Made by a program: the position numbers and the translations under genes. From positions 1 to 64,000 of the forward strand of contig JABDIY010000116.1 in assembly GCA_013003535.1 (NCBI GenBank): DNA of 64,000 nt, written 5' to 3'. This document shows positions 53,598 through 62,550 of this stretch, in pieces (position 1 is the stretch's first letter; each line of letters starts with the position of its first letter). This DNA is from Acidimicrobiales bacterium. GTDB lineage: Bacteria > Actinomycetota > Acidimicrobiia > Acidimicrobiales > SZUA-35. A model generated the notes under the pieces. That model was not told the origin of the DNA and made no database searches. It worked only from the letters and a program-made list of their open reading frames with translations.

Positions 53598-54632
53598 GAT
53601 CCAAGAAATGTTGGCCCCTGCAGAGGGCGCGGCGGCTGTCCACCACGTATCGACGTTGGGTTGGGCGCCGGGCTCGGCGAAAGCAACGATTGACCCGCCG
53701 AACCCTCCGCCGGTGAGACGAGCGGCCCGGATGCCTGGCTGGGCTATGAGGTGGGCAACCATCGCTTCGACCGTTGCTGTTGAGGCGCCGAAGTTGTCGG
53801 CATAGCTACGATGCCCTTCGGTGAGGATTTGGGCTGCGAGATCGAGATCCGAGGCCTCGAACGCGGCTGCCATTAGCCGAACACGAGCGTTGTCACCGAC
53901 AACATGCGTGGCGATTCGTCGGACTGTTGGATCCTTGAGCGTTGCGACGTCGCTCAGCGTGGCCAGCCGCAGGGGACCGATCTGCTCCTGAGCGGCGTAA
54001 CAGGCTTCCCGGCGATCGCTGTACTCGGACCCGACGAGCTCCCGTTCCTGCCCCGAATGAACGATGAGAATCTGCAGTTCGTCGGGAACGACCACCGGTG
54101 TGATGGCAAGATCATGACAATCGATCATCAGCGCAGATCCGGCCACACCGAAGAGGGAGGCCAGTTGGTCCATGATGCCTGTCTCCACACCGGTGGCGTC
54201 CTGCTCGGCGGCCTTGACCAGCTTGGCGAGTTGGAGGCGGTCGATATCGTCGGGTCGATCCGGAGTAGTTGCCAGGGGAAGCACGAACGCACAGGACAGT
54301 GCGGTGCTGGTGGAGAGACCGGTCCCCCCGCTCGGGAGCGAGCTGGAGATCTCCACGTCGAGGCCGGTCGAGTCCGGGACCCGGTTGAGTACTGCGGCCA
54401 GGAATCGTCCCCACGAGGGGGAGACGGTGGCAAGATCCTCAACGGGCAGCCGAAGGTGGACCGGTTCGCTCTGATTGTTGGATTTGGCCCGTAGCTCGCC
54501 CGGAATGACGCGCCCTGTGATGGTGATGCCGAGATCCAAGGCCATAGGGAACACAAGACCTCCGGTGTAATCGGTGTGTTCGCCGATCAGATTGACTCGG
54601 CCGGGCGCAAATGAGCGAAAGGAGTAGCTCAT
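53586..54632 (-). CDS. galK: GHMP-family kinase, probable galactokinase
   Basis: A 348-residue kinase with the galactokinase signature APGRVNLIGEHTDYTGG at the start, the ATP loop SLPSGGTGLSTSTALSCAF and the C-terminal GGGFGGSIVAF. It would phosphorylate galactose at C1. The substrate is not certain because close GHMP kinases act on other sugars, and no galT or galE is near. ATG 54632 overlaps the pfkA stop (ATGA), so the two kinases are translated together. Confidence 0.85.
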   Translation of the reverse strand: MSYSFRSFAPGRVNLIGEHTDYTGGLVFPMALDLGITITGRVIPGELRAKSNNQSEPVHLRLPVEDLATVSPSWGRFLAAVLNRVPDSTGLDVEISSSLPSGGTGLSTSTALSCAFVLPLATTPDRPDDIDRLQLAKLVKAAEQDATGVETGIMDQLASLFGVAGSALMIDCHDLAITPVVVPDELQILIVHSGQERELVGSEYSDRREACYAAQEQIGPLRLATLSDVATLKDPTVRRIATHVVGDNARVRLMAAAFEASDLDLAAQILTEGHRSYADNFGASTATVEAMVAHLIAQPGIRAARLTGGGFGGSIVAFAEPGAQPNVDTWWTAAAPSAGANISWISDA

Positions 54633-55657
54633 GGAAAGAACTGCTTGGCGGTGTCCCAAATCTCATCGTTCACGTATTTCAGATCGGCCACAGCGTCGGC
54701 GATCGGGACCCTGACCACCTTGTTGGCCTGAAGCGCCACCATCTGCCCAAACGCTCGGTCGTGCACGGCGTCGATGGCGGCGACTCCGAACCATGTGGAA
54801 AGCACCCGGTCGAATGCGGTTGGTGAGCCGCCCCGTTGGACGTGGCCCAGAATTGTTACACGCGTCTCGTATCCAGTCCGCGCCTCGATTTCACGCGTGA
54901 CCAAGTTGCCGATCCCGCCGAGACGGATGTGGCCGTACTCATCGTATTCGTCTGGGGCGATCTCGATCGTTCCCGCCTTTGGTTTGGCCCCTTCGGCCAC
55001 GACCACGATCGAGGCATAACGACCGTCTTCGTGTCGACGCCGCAAAGCGTTGCACACTTCCTCGATATCGAAGGGCTGTTCGGGGATGAGGGTGATGGTT
55101 GCGCCACCGGCAAGTCCCGCCCATGTGGCGATATGACCCACATGACGACCCATTACCTCCACCACCATGATGCGGTTGTGGCTTTCGGCGGTGGTGTGCA
55201 GGCGGTCGATCGCCTCGGTGGCGATGGCCACTGCGGTGTCGAAACCGAACGTCCTTTCGGTGATCCCGATATCGTTGTCGATGGTTTTGGGCACGCCGAC
55301 GACGGGGATTCCGACACGGAAGAGTTCCGCGGAGCAGGAAAGTGTGCCCTCGCCGCCAATGGCCACGATGGCGTCGATGCCGAGCCGTTCCACGGTGTTC
55401 TTCACGCGGTCAACGCCGTCAGGGTACATGTAGGGGTTGATGCGGCTTGTGCCGAGGACGGTGCCGCCGCGCGGCAGCGTCCCTCTCATGAAGTTGACGG
55501 ACAGTTCGGTGAATTCACCGGCCATGACGCCCCGCCATCCGTCATGGAATCCCATGAGGGTGTCACCGTATTCCCGTTCCCCCTTGCGCACGATGCCTCG
55601 GATTACTGCATTCAAACCGGGACAGTCGCCACCACCGGTCAGGATCCCAACGTTCAT
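54629..55657 (-). CDS. pfkA: 6-phosphofructokinase
   Basis: Phosphorylates fructose 6-phosphate, committing it to glycolysis. The 342-residue protein has GGGDCPGLNAVIRG, GGEGTLSCSAEL, PKTIDNDIGITERTFGFDTA, VMGRHVGHIATWAGLAGGA and GHVQRGGSPTAFDR. Gly in GGEGT favours ATP as donor, while Lys in PKTIDND is shared with pyrophosphate-type enzymes; actinobacterial ATP enzymes show this mixture. The ATG follows TAGATT by 6 bases, and the intervening GAGGGG is too close to serve as a ribosome site. Confidence 0.93.
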   Translation of the reverse strand: MNVGILTGGGDCPGLNAVIRGIVRKGEREYGDTLMGFHDGWRGVMAGEFTELSVNFMRGTLPRGGTVLGTSRINPYMYPDGVDRVKNTVERLGIDAIVAIGGEGTLSCSAELFRVGIPVVGVPKTIDNDIGITERTFGFDTAVAIATEAIDRLHTTAESHNRIMVVEVMGRHVGHIATWAGLAGGATITLIPEQPFDIEEVCNALRRRHEDGRYASIVVVAEGAKPKAGTIEIAPDEYDEYGHIRLGGIGNLVTREIEARTGYETRVTILGHVQRGGSPTAFDRVLSTWFGVAAIDAVHDRAFGQMVALQANKVVRVPIADAVADLKYVNDEIWDTAKQFFP

Positions 55658-55663
55658 CCCCTC

Positions 55664-55669
55664 AATCTA
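55664..55669 (-). promoter_or_regulatory. Leaderless -10 box of pfkA
   Basis: TAGATT on the minus strand ends 6 bases before the pfkA ATG. Confidence 0.48.
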
Positions 55670-55703
55670 TTCGCCGGTGGTCCCAACCCTGCGCACGCTG
55701 GGA

Positions 55704-56366
55704 CTATTCGTCATCGGCCGATGCCTCAGGGTCCAGCGTCTCGCCCGTTTGTTGCGATTCGGCAATCTGGTTCACATCGGTTGCGAGACAATCGTTGTAG
55801 TTCTCCCGTCGTGCGAACTCGCTCTCGATTGACTCGGCATTCGCTCCCGCAAGCTGGATCGGTCCCCGAGAGTCTCGGAGCTGAACGGCGTTGACCCCTT
55901 CGAACTGGGTAAGCGTACAAACCAACACTTGAGCGGGAAGACGATTGCTGGAGTCGCGAAGTTGAGCTTCGTCTGACACGGTGATGACAACGAGCCCCGC
56001 GGTGGGAGCCGACGCCACCGGGTTGAGCGACTCGGAGAACCTCGCTCGCATTGGCGCAAGGGCGAGCTCGGCCTCGGTTGGGCCGGCGCTGAGAGCATCG
56101 ATGGCTTCTTGGAGCTGGGGAGGTTGTTCTCGATTGCGGACCACCGAGATGAGCGACTCATCAGCCTCGGAGATGAAGTACAACGTGAGCGTGAAGGGAC
56201 CTTCGGGCTCAACAACTGGCGGCACCGTAGCGACCGATGTTCCCGTGAGTTCATATGGCACGTCTTGGATGACAACTGCGGCATTGCCGCTGGCGGTGGT
56301 GCAACCCAGAACGCCGTAGGCGATGGCAACGATCAGCCATCCACGGCGGCGGAGCGAATGATTCAT
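55704..56366 (-). CDS. GerMN-domain lipoprotein
   Basis: A 220-residue exported lipoprotein. The signal peptide RRRGWLIVAIAYGVLGC ends in a lipobox (VLGC). A GerMN domain follows (about 58-175, FTLTLYFISEADESLISVVRNREQPPQLQEAIDALSAGP resembles its core), with an acidic C-terminus. In mycobacteria the MtrA/MtrB kinase genes are followed by LpqB, a lipoprotein with a GerMN domain and a beta-propeller; this product has only the GerMN part. It follows the kinase gene by 31 bases. ATG 56366 has AAAGGA upstream; a longer frame to 56528 lies inside the kinase gene. Confidence 0.8.
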   Translation of the reverse strand: MNHSLRRRGWLIVAIAYGVLGCTTASGNAAVVIQDVPYELTGTSVATVPPVVEPEGPFTLTLYFISEADESLISVVRNREQPPQLQEAIDALSAGPTEAELALAPMRARFSESLNPVASAPTAGLVVITVSDEAQLRDSSNRLPAQVLVCTLTQFEGVNAVQLRDSRGPIQLAGANAESIESEFARRENYNDCLATDVNQIAESQQTGETLDPEASADDE

Positions 56367-56382
56367 CTGGCTAGGTCCTTTC

Positions 56383-56412
56383 TCATATGGCCAACTCTCA
56401 TATGGCCAACTC
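56383..56412. repeat. 15-base perfect tandem duplication across the kinase stop codon
   Basis: tcatatggccaactc occurs at 56383-56397 and 56398-56412. On the minus strand each unit reads GAG TTG GCC ATA TGA, so the last four codons and the stop of the histidine kinase are copied. The kinase ends at the first TGA. Confidence 0.95.
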
Positions 56413-57885
56413 CTCAAAGGCAATGGCATAGTCGGGGCTGACCCCGGGTAGCTCGAGGACGAATCGAGCGCCGGTTCCCGTTGGTGTTGACCCGTCGACC
56501 CAAATCCGGCCCCCGTGGAGACGCACATGTTCTGCTACGAGCGAGAGTCCGAGCCCGACCCCTTTGGCGACGTCACGGCGGCCAGCGTCGGAACCGGCTC
56601 GTGAGAAGCGATCGAAGATCCGAAGCCGGTCGGCGGGGGCTACTCCGGGACCTTCGTCGATCACGGCGATGCGCAGTCGATCGTTGTGACGCGATACGTG
56701 AATCTCGGTTGCCCCGCCGGCGTATTTGCGAGCATTGTCGAGCAGGTTGGCGATGACTTGATGCAACCGACGCTTGTCAGCATCCACCAGGAACGGGTTG
56801 TCGTCTTCAGCGATGACTTGAATGGTCGGGACACGGCTCTGGGCCACCACTCGCTCAAGGAATTCCACCACGTTGAAGACGTCGGTATCCAGCTGGATTG
56901 CCCCGGCGTCGAGCCGAGAGATCTCCAGCAAGTCCTCTACGAGCCGTTGGAACCGCTGGATGTCCTTCGACAGGAGATCGGTGGCTCGTTGCGCCGCTTC
57001 GGGTAGCTCCGGTCTACGGTGCTCCAGAACATCGACGGAGGCAGCCAAGGTCATCAACGGCGATCGGAGTTCGTGGGAGACATCCGAAGCAAAGCGCTCG
57101 TCCCGTTCGATTCTTGCTTTGAGGGCCCCCACCATGTCGTTGAACGAGGCGGAAAGTTTGGCGAGATCGGGATCCGATGGGGGATCGAGCCGGGTGTCGA
57201 AGTCCCCTCCCGAGATGGCTTCAGCGGCTTCAGCCGCTCGCGTGATCGGTTGCAGGATTCGGCGGGCGAAGTAGTAGCCCATACCAGCGCCGAGGATCGT
57301 GGCCACGGCCGATGCACCGATCAGGATTCTCCGCAGAGTGGCCAGTGTGGCCTCGGTGGCCGTGAGGGGGAGGATCTCGTAGTAGTCAGCGTTTATTTCG
57401 GCAATTCGAACCCCGCTGGCGAATTGGGCACCATCGGGTGTCTCGAAGCGCTTGCTCGCGGCCTCACCGCGGATGATCAGCTGGCGCAGGTCGGTGGGAA
57501 TATTCTGTTCCACCAAACCCGAGAGCGAGCGCGGTTGGTTGTCCGCCAGGATGAGCAACACGCGAGCGTTGTTGGCCCGAGGAAGTTCTTCCAGGATGTT
57601 GGATACCGGGTCTACCGCTTCGGCGTCGACCGTGGTGGAGTCGGGCAGGTTTTGCAGACCATTCCGAAGACGCTCGGCGTTGTTGAACATTTGTGAAACA
57701 GCGAGGTTCTCCGTATCGGCCAGAAGGCGCTGCTGAGCGAGTACAAAAGTGCTGACTGCCATGCCGGTGGACAACAAGAGGGCACCGAGAGCATAGGAAA
57801 GGGAGACGCGGGTCCGTAGCCCGAACGCCCGCCAGACCGGGAACAGTCCCCGGCGGCGGTGCTCAGGGCTGAAGCTTGTAGCCAA
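56398..57885 (-). CDS. Sensor histidine kinase, MtrB-like
   Basis: A 495-residue membrane kinase: membrane helices at about 29-50 and 186-208 flanking an exported sensor, a HAMP domain (RRILQPITRAAEAAEAISGGDFDTRL), dimerisation helix with phospho-His in DVSHELRSPL, and an ATPase domain (NLLDNARKYA, DEGPGVAP, GVGLGLSLVAEHVRLHGG). The TTG at 57885 overlaps the response regulator gene by 23 bases. The lipoprotein downstream supports an MtrAB-LpqB-like module that controls envelope and division. The start codon is the least certain part. Confidence 0.88.
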   Translation of the reverse strand: MATSFSPEHRRRGLFPVWRAFGLRTRVSLSYALGALLLSTGMAVSTFVLAQQRLLADTENLAVSQMFNNAERLRNGLQNLPDSTTVDAEAVDPVSNILEELPRANNARVLLILADNQPRSLSGLVEQNIPTDLRQLIIRGEAASKRFETPDGAQFASGVRIAEINADYYEILPLTATEATLATLRRILIGASAVATILGAGMGYYFARRILQPITRAAEAAEAISGGDFDTRLDPPSDPDLAKLSASFNDMVGALKARIERDERFASDVSHELRSPLMTLAASVDVLEHRRPELPEAAQRATDLLSKDIQRFQRLVEDLLEISRLDAGAIQLDTDVFNVVEFLERVVAQSRVPTIQVIAEDDNPFLVDADKRRLHQVIANLLDNARKYAGGATEIHVSRHNDRLRIAVIDEGPGVAPADRLRIFDRFSRAGSDAGRRDVAKGVGLGLSLVAEHVRLHGGRIWVDGSTPTGTGARFVLELPGVSPDYAIAFEELAI

Positions 57886-58546
57886 GGCCCCGAGCCGTCA
57901 CGACGTAGCGAGGGCTCGCAGGATCAGGCTCTACTTTGGTGCGCAAGCGGCGAATGTGGACGTCGACGAGACGACCATCGCCGAAATAGTCGTACCCCCA
58001 CACCCGCTCCAGGAGCACCTCTCGACTGAAAACCTTGCCCGGTTGAGATGCCAGTTCACACAGCAGTTTGAATTCCGTTTTGGTGAGGTGGACCTCGGCC
58101 TCGTCCTGGGTGACCATTCCCTCCTCGGGGCTGATCTCCAGGTCGCCAACTTTCACGCGCTGCATGTTGCCCTGCTCGGCGTTTCGACTGCGCCGCAGCA
58201 TGGCTCGGATTCGTGCCGACAGTTCCTTCGGTGCGAACGGCTTGGTCATGTAATCGTCTGCACCCGCCTCGAGGCCGGCAACAACGTCGTGGGTGTCGGC
58301 GCGTGCGGTGACCATGATGATGGGAACATCGCTTTCGCGACGCAACTGACGGCACACCTCGAACCCGTCCATCCCCGGAAGATTGATGTCGATAAGGACG
58401 ACGTCCGGCGGCGTTGTCATGAATGAGTCCATGGCCGCCTCGCCGGTCCCCGCCTCCGTGACGGTCCAGCCTTCCTCCTCCAACGCCAGTTTCACCGCTT
58501 GCCGGATCCGCTCGTCGTCTTCTACGGTCAGAATGTGTGTGCCCAC
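57863..58546 (-). CDS. OmpR/PhoB-family response regulator, MtrA-like
   Basis: A 227-residue regulator: receiver domain with EDDERIRQ, phospho-acceptor Asp53 (VVLIDINLPGMDG), MVTARAD and MTKPFAPKEL, then a winged-helix DNA-binding domain (TKTEFKLLCELASQPGKVFSREVLLERVWGYDYFGDGRLVDVHIRRLRTKVE, broken here only by length) ending GLGYKLQP. It is the first gene of the regulator-kinase-lipoprotein unit. The GTG at 58546 follows a leader of about 40 bases containing a T-rich tract. Confidence 0.93.
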   Translation of the reverse strand: MGTHILTVEDDERIRQAVKLALEEEGWTVTEAGTGEAAMDSFMTTPPDVVLIDINLPGMDGFEVCRQLRRESDVPIIMVTARADTHDVVAGLEAGADDYMTKPFAPKELSARIRAMLRRSRNAEQGNMQRVKVGDLEISPEEGMVTQDEAEVHLTKTEFKLLCELASQPGKVFSREVLLERVWGYDYFGDGRLVDVHIRRLRTKVEPDPASPRYVVTARGLGYKLQP

Positions 58547-58588
58547 AGCGTCCTATGGTGCCCCAAAAAACAACAAAATTGTGGACAG

Positions 58589-58598
58589 GACACATTAG
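58589..58598 (-). promoter_or_regulatory. Probable -10 region of the response regulator gene
   Basis: CTAATGTGTC on the minus strand contains a TAATGT -10-like hexamer about 45 bases before the GTG. The same ten bases occur before the DUF3040 gene (60166-60175). Confidence 0.35.
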
Positions 58599-58611
58599 GC
58601 ATCGATTTGGC

Positions 58612-59415
58612 CTACGGATCCAATGGTGCGCCAGCTGCTTCGAGGGCCGCTTCTAGCGGATCGAACACGCTGGCAGTGGCAGCCAGGAGAAGTCGTCGTT
58701 CGTGAGACTCAGGCGTGAGGAATGCAACTTTGGCCCCCGCTTCGGCGGCGATGATCCAACCCGCCGCCAGGTCCCACTGATTCAAACCCGCCTCGAAGTA
58801 GGCATCGCACGACCCCTCGGCTACGAGGCATAGATCTTTGGCGGCGCTGCCCAGGCGTCGAATGTCTCGAACTTGGGGAATGAGCTCAACCAAGATCTGG
58901 GCCTGGCGTTTCCGCTGGTGCGCTTGATACGAGAACCCGGTTGCCACGAGAGCGCTGCTGAGTGGCGTGACTTGCTGGCGAGCGGTGATGGGCTTCCCAT
59001 TCCTTTGCGCCCCACCGCCGCGATAGGCCGAATACATCAGATCGGCCACGGGATCGAAGACCGCACCGACAGCGATCCCCTCGCTGTCAGATACGGCGAT
59101 GCTTACCACCCACCCTGGCAGGCCGTAATAGAAATTGGTGGTTCCATCGATCGGATCGAGGAACCACGTGAGACCTGATGTCCCCGCTTTGGCAGCACCC
59201 TCCTCGCCCACGATGGCGTCGTGGGGACGAGTGGCTAGGAGGCGATCACGGATCAATTGCTCGCCAGCCCGATCGGCCGCAGTGACGATGTCGACCGTGC
59301 TGGACTTGGTGTCCACATCGTGCAGGGCCTGGCTTCGTTGGGTGAGTGCTAGGGCTCCGGCGGCGGCTGCCATCTCCCGGCTCAGTTTTGTCAGGTCTTC
59401 AAGATTCTCCGGCAT
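58612..59415 (-). CDS. Inositol monophosphatase family protein
   Basis: A 267-residue Mg-dependent phosphatase. The family motifs are DAIVGEEGAAKAG with the metal-binding Glu, WFLDPIDGTTNFYYGLP with two metal Asp residues, and NQWDLAAGWIIAAEAGA. Substrates in the family include inositol phosphates, fructose 1,6-bisphosphate, histidinol phosphate and PAP, so the exact role is open. ATG 59415 lies one base after the stop of the upstream small gene (TGAGATG); an in-frame start at 59466 would overlap it. Confidence 0.9.
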   Translation of the reverse strand: MPENLEDLTKLSREMAAAAGALALTQRSQALHDVDTKSSTVDIVTAADRAGEQLIRDRLLATRPHDAIVGEEGAAKAGTSGLTWFLDPIDGTTNFYYGLPGWVVSIAVSDSEGIAVGAVFDPVADLMYSAYRGGGAQRNGKPITARQQVTPLSSALVATGFSYQAHQRKRQAQILVELIPQVRDIRRLGSAAKDLCLVAEGSCDAYFEAGLNQWDLAAGWIIAAEAGAKVAFLTPESHERRLLLAATASVFDPLEAALEAAGAPLDP

Positions 59416-59416
59416 C

Positions 59417-59782
59417 TCAGCTTCTTCGTCGGGGATCTTCGGGATGCTGTACGGCGCGCCATTCATTCATGGCTCGCAACGTCAGCTGAGCGACGATGCC
59501 AACACCACTGGCACCGCCTATGGCAAAGGCCACTGCGGCGAGTGCAGCAAGCCATGGCTGCGCTCCCAGGAGATCGGCGGTGCCGTAGCCGATCATGCCG
59601 CCCAGTAGCCCACCCACAATGATTCCGGCAAAAGCCAACCAGCGCGCTTGGGTCGGTGGTTCGGTCGCTCGCGGTTCAGGGGCAACGAAGTTTTTGAACG
59701 GAAGCACCGAATCGTGCGGGAGATTGGGGGATAGGGAGGATCCGTCTGTCGCCGAGTAGTCCTCGGGCTCGGAGTCACTCAA
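59417..59782 (-). CDS. Small two-helix membrane protein of unknown function
   Basis: A 121-residue protein: a 45-residue acidic/Pro-rich cytoplasmic N-terminus, then two membrane helices (about 48-70 and 75-102) rich in Gly, and a basic tail. The start is TTG 59782, nine bases after the DUF3040 stop, with no better in-frame codon. The two small membrane proteins and the phosphatase are probably one transcript. I do not recognise the family. Confidence 0.6.
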   Translation of the reverse strand: MSDSEPEDYSATDGSSLSPNLPHDSVLPFKNFVAPEPRATEPPTQARWLAFAGIIVGGLLGGMIGYGTADLLGAQPWLAALAAVAFAIGGASGVGIVAQLTLRAMNEWRAVQHPEDPRRRS

Positions 59783-59791
59783 CCGAAAAGA

Positions 59792-60136
59792 TCAGTCTTC
59801 GCTCTGGCTTGACGGCTCATCGAGACTGTTTGCCCGGATCGCCGACGTCACCTGCTGCATTCCCGCTCGTCCCATCATCCGGAAATTGCGTTCGAGTCCT
59901 AGGCCGCTGACCAGCATCAGCACAAAACCTGCGAAGGCGAGAAGGAAATGAATCTGGAGCGTTGCGAGCATCACGACAAGCCCAATTCCCAGTCCGGCGA
60001 CAGACCAGCGAATGGAGGACAGAGCGTGGCCGTACACGGTGGTTTCCCCGACCTCCCGAACAAGTTCAGGGTCGGTCTGGTGTAGATGGCGCTCGATCTC
60101 GTCGAGGATGTTTTGTTCGTTATCTGATAGCGGCAT
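59792..60136 (-). CDS. DUF3040 membrane protein
   Basis: A 114-residue protein beginning MPLSDNEQNILDEIERHLHQTDPELV, the hallmark of DUF3040, a family of Actinobacteria, with two membrane helices (about 46-62 and 65-85). Function is unknown; in other actinobacteria the family sits near division and wall genes. The ATG at 60136 has GGAGAGG 12 bases before it. A longer frame (to 60217) has no similarity. Confidence 0.85.
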   Translation of the reverse strand: MPLSDNEQNILDEIERHLHQTDPELVREVGETTVYGHALSSIRWSVAGLGIGLVVMLATLQIHFLLAFAGFVLMLVSGLGLERNFRMMGRAGMQQVTSAIRANSLDEPSSQSED

Positions 60137-60165
60137 AGCCCAACAACACCTCTCCAAACCCGTGT

Positions 60166-60187
60166 GACACATTAGTCTCGCGCGAGA
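60166..60187 (-). promoter_or_regulatory. DUF3040 promoter with adjoining 12-base palindrome
   Basis: On the minus strand the perfect palindrome TCTCGCGCGAGA (60176-60187) abuts CTAATGTGTC (60175-60166), which holds a TAATGT -10-like box. The palindrome lies just upstream of the -10, a usual operator position. Confidence 0.42.
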
Positions 60188-60264
60188 TTCTCCAATCGGC
60201 AACGCGGGTGGATTCATTACCCTGTGAAAATTTCGGAGTGCATTCCATCATGTTGATCATTGTT

Positions 60265-62550
60265 TCAGCGCGTTCGAAGACGGACGGTGGGCCTCAAAAG
60301 GCGACGCGGATCCGCCTCCTGCCACCAACGACGAATGGGGGACTGGTCGGCGTGAAGTTCGGCGAGGATCGCCTCAGCCTGAGTTTTGGCAGTTGAGGCC
60401 CCATCGTTCGTGACCTGGTCTGGTGCGTACCGAGCGGTGGTGGCGAGCACACCGAATGCTCGCATTGGAAGCGATCGGAACGGGTAACGATCGACGAGTC
60501 GGTCACAGAACGTGGCGCGAGTTTCTGAAGGGAATCTGAGAATTGCATATTGGCGCTCGATCGCCTCGGTGACATCTGCCCATGCGGCGTTGACTTGGTC
60601 CGCAGGTGTTCCTGCAGCCAACCACCGACGTTGTCGCCGGAGACGTTGAATCATGGGGAGGCCTACAACGAACCCAAGAGCGGCGAGAGCGACGGCGATC
60701 CACCGAAGGGGGAGACTGAAACCGGACCCCGCCGCGCCCCCAAAGCCTTCGCCGCCCCCGGCCAGGTCCGGATCCTGGAATGGCCGCTCCGGCAAGGAAG
60801 AAGTGCTCTGCCCGGTGGGGGGTGCGGTGGTGGTGGTAGCGGCAAATGGATTGTCGGGTTGGCTCTCTGAATCTTGGGCCGCCGGCAGGGTGGTGTAGCC
60901 GGTGGCTGCGGGCGAGCCTCGCTGCGGTGTGGGTTCGAATGACACCCACCCCAGCTCAGCGAAGTACACCTCGGGCCATGCATGGGTGTGGCGCCCGGTG
61001 ATCTGGTAGACGCCAGGCTCGCCAGGGACGGGATCTCCCCAGGTGAATCCCACCGCAACCCGGGAAGGGATGTTCAGAGTGCGGGCCATCAGTGCGAACG
61101 TCCCAGAGAACTGCTGACAGAAACCGCGCCGCTCGCTCAGAAATTGCTCGATCGGATCCCCACTGGCTGCTCCCAGATCCAACGAGTAGTCGAATTCCTG
61201 GAAGTAATCTTCAAGGAGGATGAGCCTGTCGAAGTCCGTGGTGGCTCCGGCGGTCACACTGGCGGCGATTTCGGCCAATTGTGGCGTGATTTCTTCTGGG
61301 ATCGAGAGATACCTGGCCGCAATTTCTGGCGGAGCCTCGGTTGAGGCATTCCGTAGCTCTTCGCTGGTGTAGAGGGGAACGACCGATTCAAGTTGGTACG
61401 TGAGCTCTGAGACCGAACTGACGGAGCCATCAGTGATGAGAGATCCGGTCTCGGCGATCCACGAGAACTGGACGTCGGAGGCGATGATGGTGGCGGGGGC
61501 GTACGCCGCGGGGGCCCAGTCGCCGCTGAGAGCCTGGATTTCGAACTGTTGGTTCACCACCTGAGTTGAGCCGCTGGTTGGCCGCTGCCCCGGTAGGGTG
61601 CCGCCTCGTTCGTCGACGGCGTTTTGGCCCCGAGAAACCCAATCGCCCCCTTCGAATGTATCGAGACCCGCCAGTCGGTAATAGCTGGGCCGTTCAGTGG
61701 TGACTTTGAAGAGATCGACATCGCGTTGTTCGACGAGGCGGTCTCCGATGCTCACGAACGGGCTCACGACTACGCGCGTAGGGTCGCCGCTATTGCGCCA
61801 ATCGAACAACTCGTCGTTCCCTGCTCCGGGGAGTAGCGGTCCGGCGACGAGTCCGGCAGCAACCGCAACCGCGCTGAACGCTGCAGCCCCGCCCGCAATG
61901 CGGGTAGGGCCACGGAGGCGATCGGCGGTGAGCCACAGCAATTGTCGTTCTTTCGCCAACCGATTTGCGACAGTCCAGAGAATGATGGCGCTAGCGAAGA
62001 TCGCCGTGCTGACGATCTGGTACTGCCCGGACCCGGTCACCGCGGTGAACACGAAGAGGAGCCCGGCCGGCAAAATGGGTTCGAACGCGAGACGGAGGCG
62101 TAGCGCCGCCCAGTCGACGATGAACGCCGCGATCCACGCTCCGGCCGCAGCTGCGGCAACAAAGCCGTCGATGGCTTCCACCGGGGCCCGTTGGGTTCGG
62201 AAAACCTCCAGCGACGTTGTGGCGATCGCCTCCAGCGCAGCCCGGGTCTCTTCGGTTGGCACCAGCACGAATCGAGTTGTTCCCGGCGCAAGCGCATTCA
62301 GCAGGATGGCTAGCAGAGCCAGCAACGACAGGGGCGCCGCCAGGATGAGTGGAACCCGGATCCGTCGAAGGATCAGAGCGAGAAGCGACGACGCAACACC
62401 GGCGAGGGCGACGAGGAAAAAATCGCTCGGCACCTCGAAGATTCGAATGAACCCCACCGCAGCAGCGGGCACTAACAGAAAAGCGGCCACCTCGGTCAGG
62501 ACCGGGCTCTGGATTCGTCGAGTTGCATTCACCGAGCGAGCATCGCTCAT
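60265..62550 (-). CDS. Transglutaminase-like membrane protein (TgpA family)
   Basis: A 761-residue protein: six or so membrane helices in the first 230 residues, a large exported part with the transglutaminase core (active Cys in RRGFCQQFSGTFALMAR, His in GRHTHAWPEVYF, acidic residue in FEPTP), a Pro/Thr linker, another membrane helix (about 625-645) and a cytoplasmic DUF4129 domain. TgpA proteins cluster with DUF58 and MoxR genes, as here. A role in envelope protein processing is inferred. The ATG overlaps the DUF58 stop (ATGA). Confidence 0.88.
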   Translation of the reverse strand: MSDARSVNATRRIQSPVLTEVAAFLLVPAAAVGFIRIFEVPSDFFLVALAGVASSLLALILRRIRVPLILAAPLSLLALLAILLNALAPGTTRFVLVPTEETRAALEAIATTSLEVFRTQRAPVEAIDGFVAAAAAGAWIAAFIVDWAALRLRLAFEPILPAGLLFVFTAVTGSGQYQIVSTAIFASAIILWTVANRLAKERQLLWLTADRLRGPTRIAGGAAAFSAVAVAAGLVAGPLLPGAGNDELFDWRNSGDPTRVVVSPFVSIGDRLVEQRDVDLFKVTTERPSYYRLAGLDTFEGGDWVSRGQNAVDERGGTLPGQRPTSGSTQVVNQQFEIQALSGDWAPAAYAPATIIASDVQFSWIAETGSLITDGSVSSVSELTYQLESVVPLYTSEELRNASTEAPPEIAARYLSIPEEITPQLAEIAASVTAGATTDFDRLILLEDYFQEFDYSLDLGAASGDPIEQFLSERRGFCQQFSGTFALMARTLNIPSRVAVGFTWGDPVPGEPGVYQITGRHTHAWPEVYFAELGWVSFEPTPQRGSPAATGYTTLPAAQDSESQPDNPFAATTTTAPPTGQSTSSLPERPFQDPDLAGGGEGFGGAAGSGFSLPLRWIAVALAALGFVVGLPMIQRLRRQRRWLAAGTPADQVNAAWADVTEAIERQYAILRFPSETRATFCDRLVDRYPFRSLPMRAFGVLATTARYAPDQVTNDGASTAKTQAEAILAELHADQSPIRRWWQEADPRRLLRPTVRLRTR

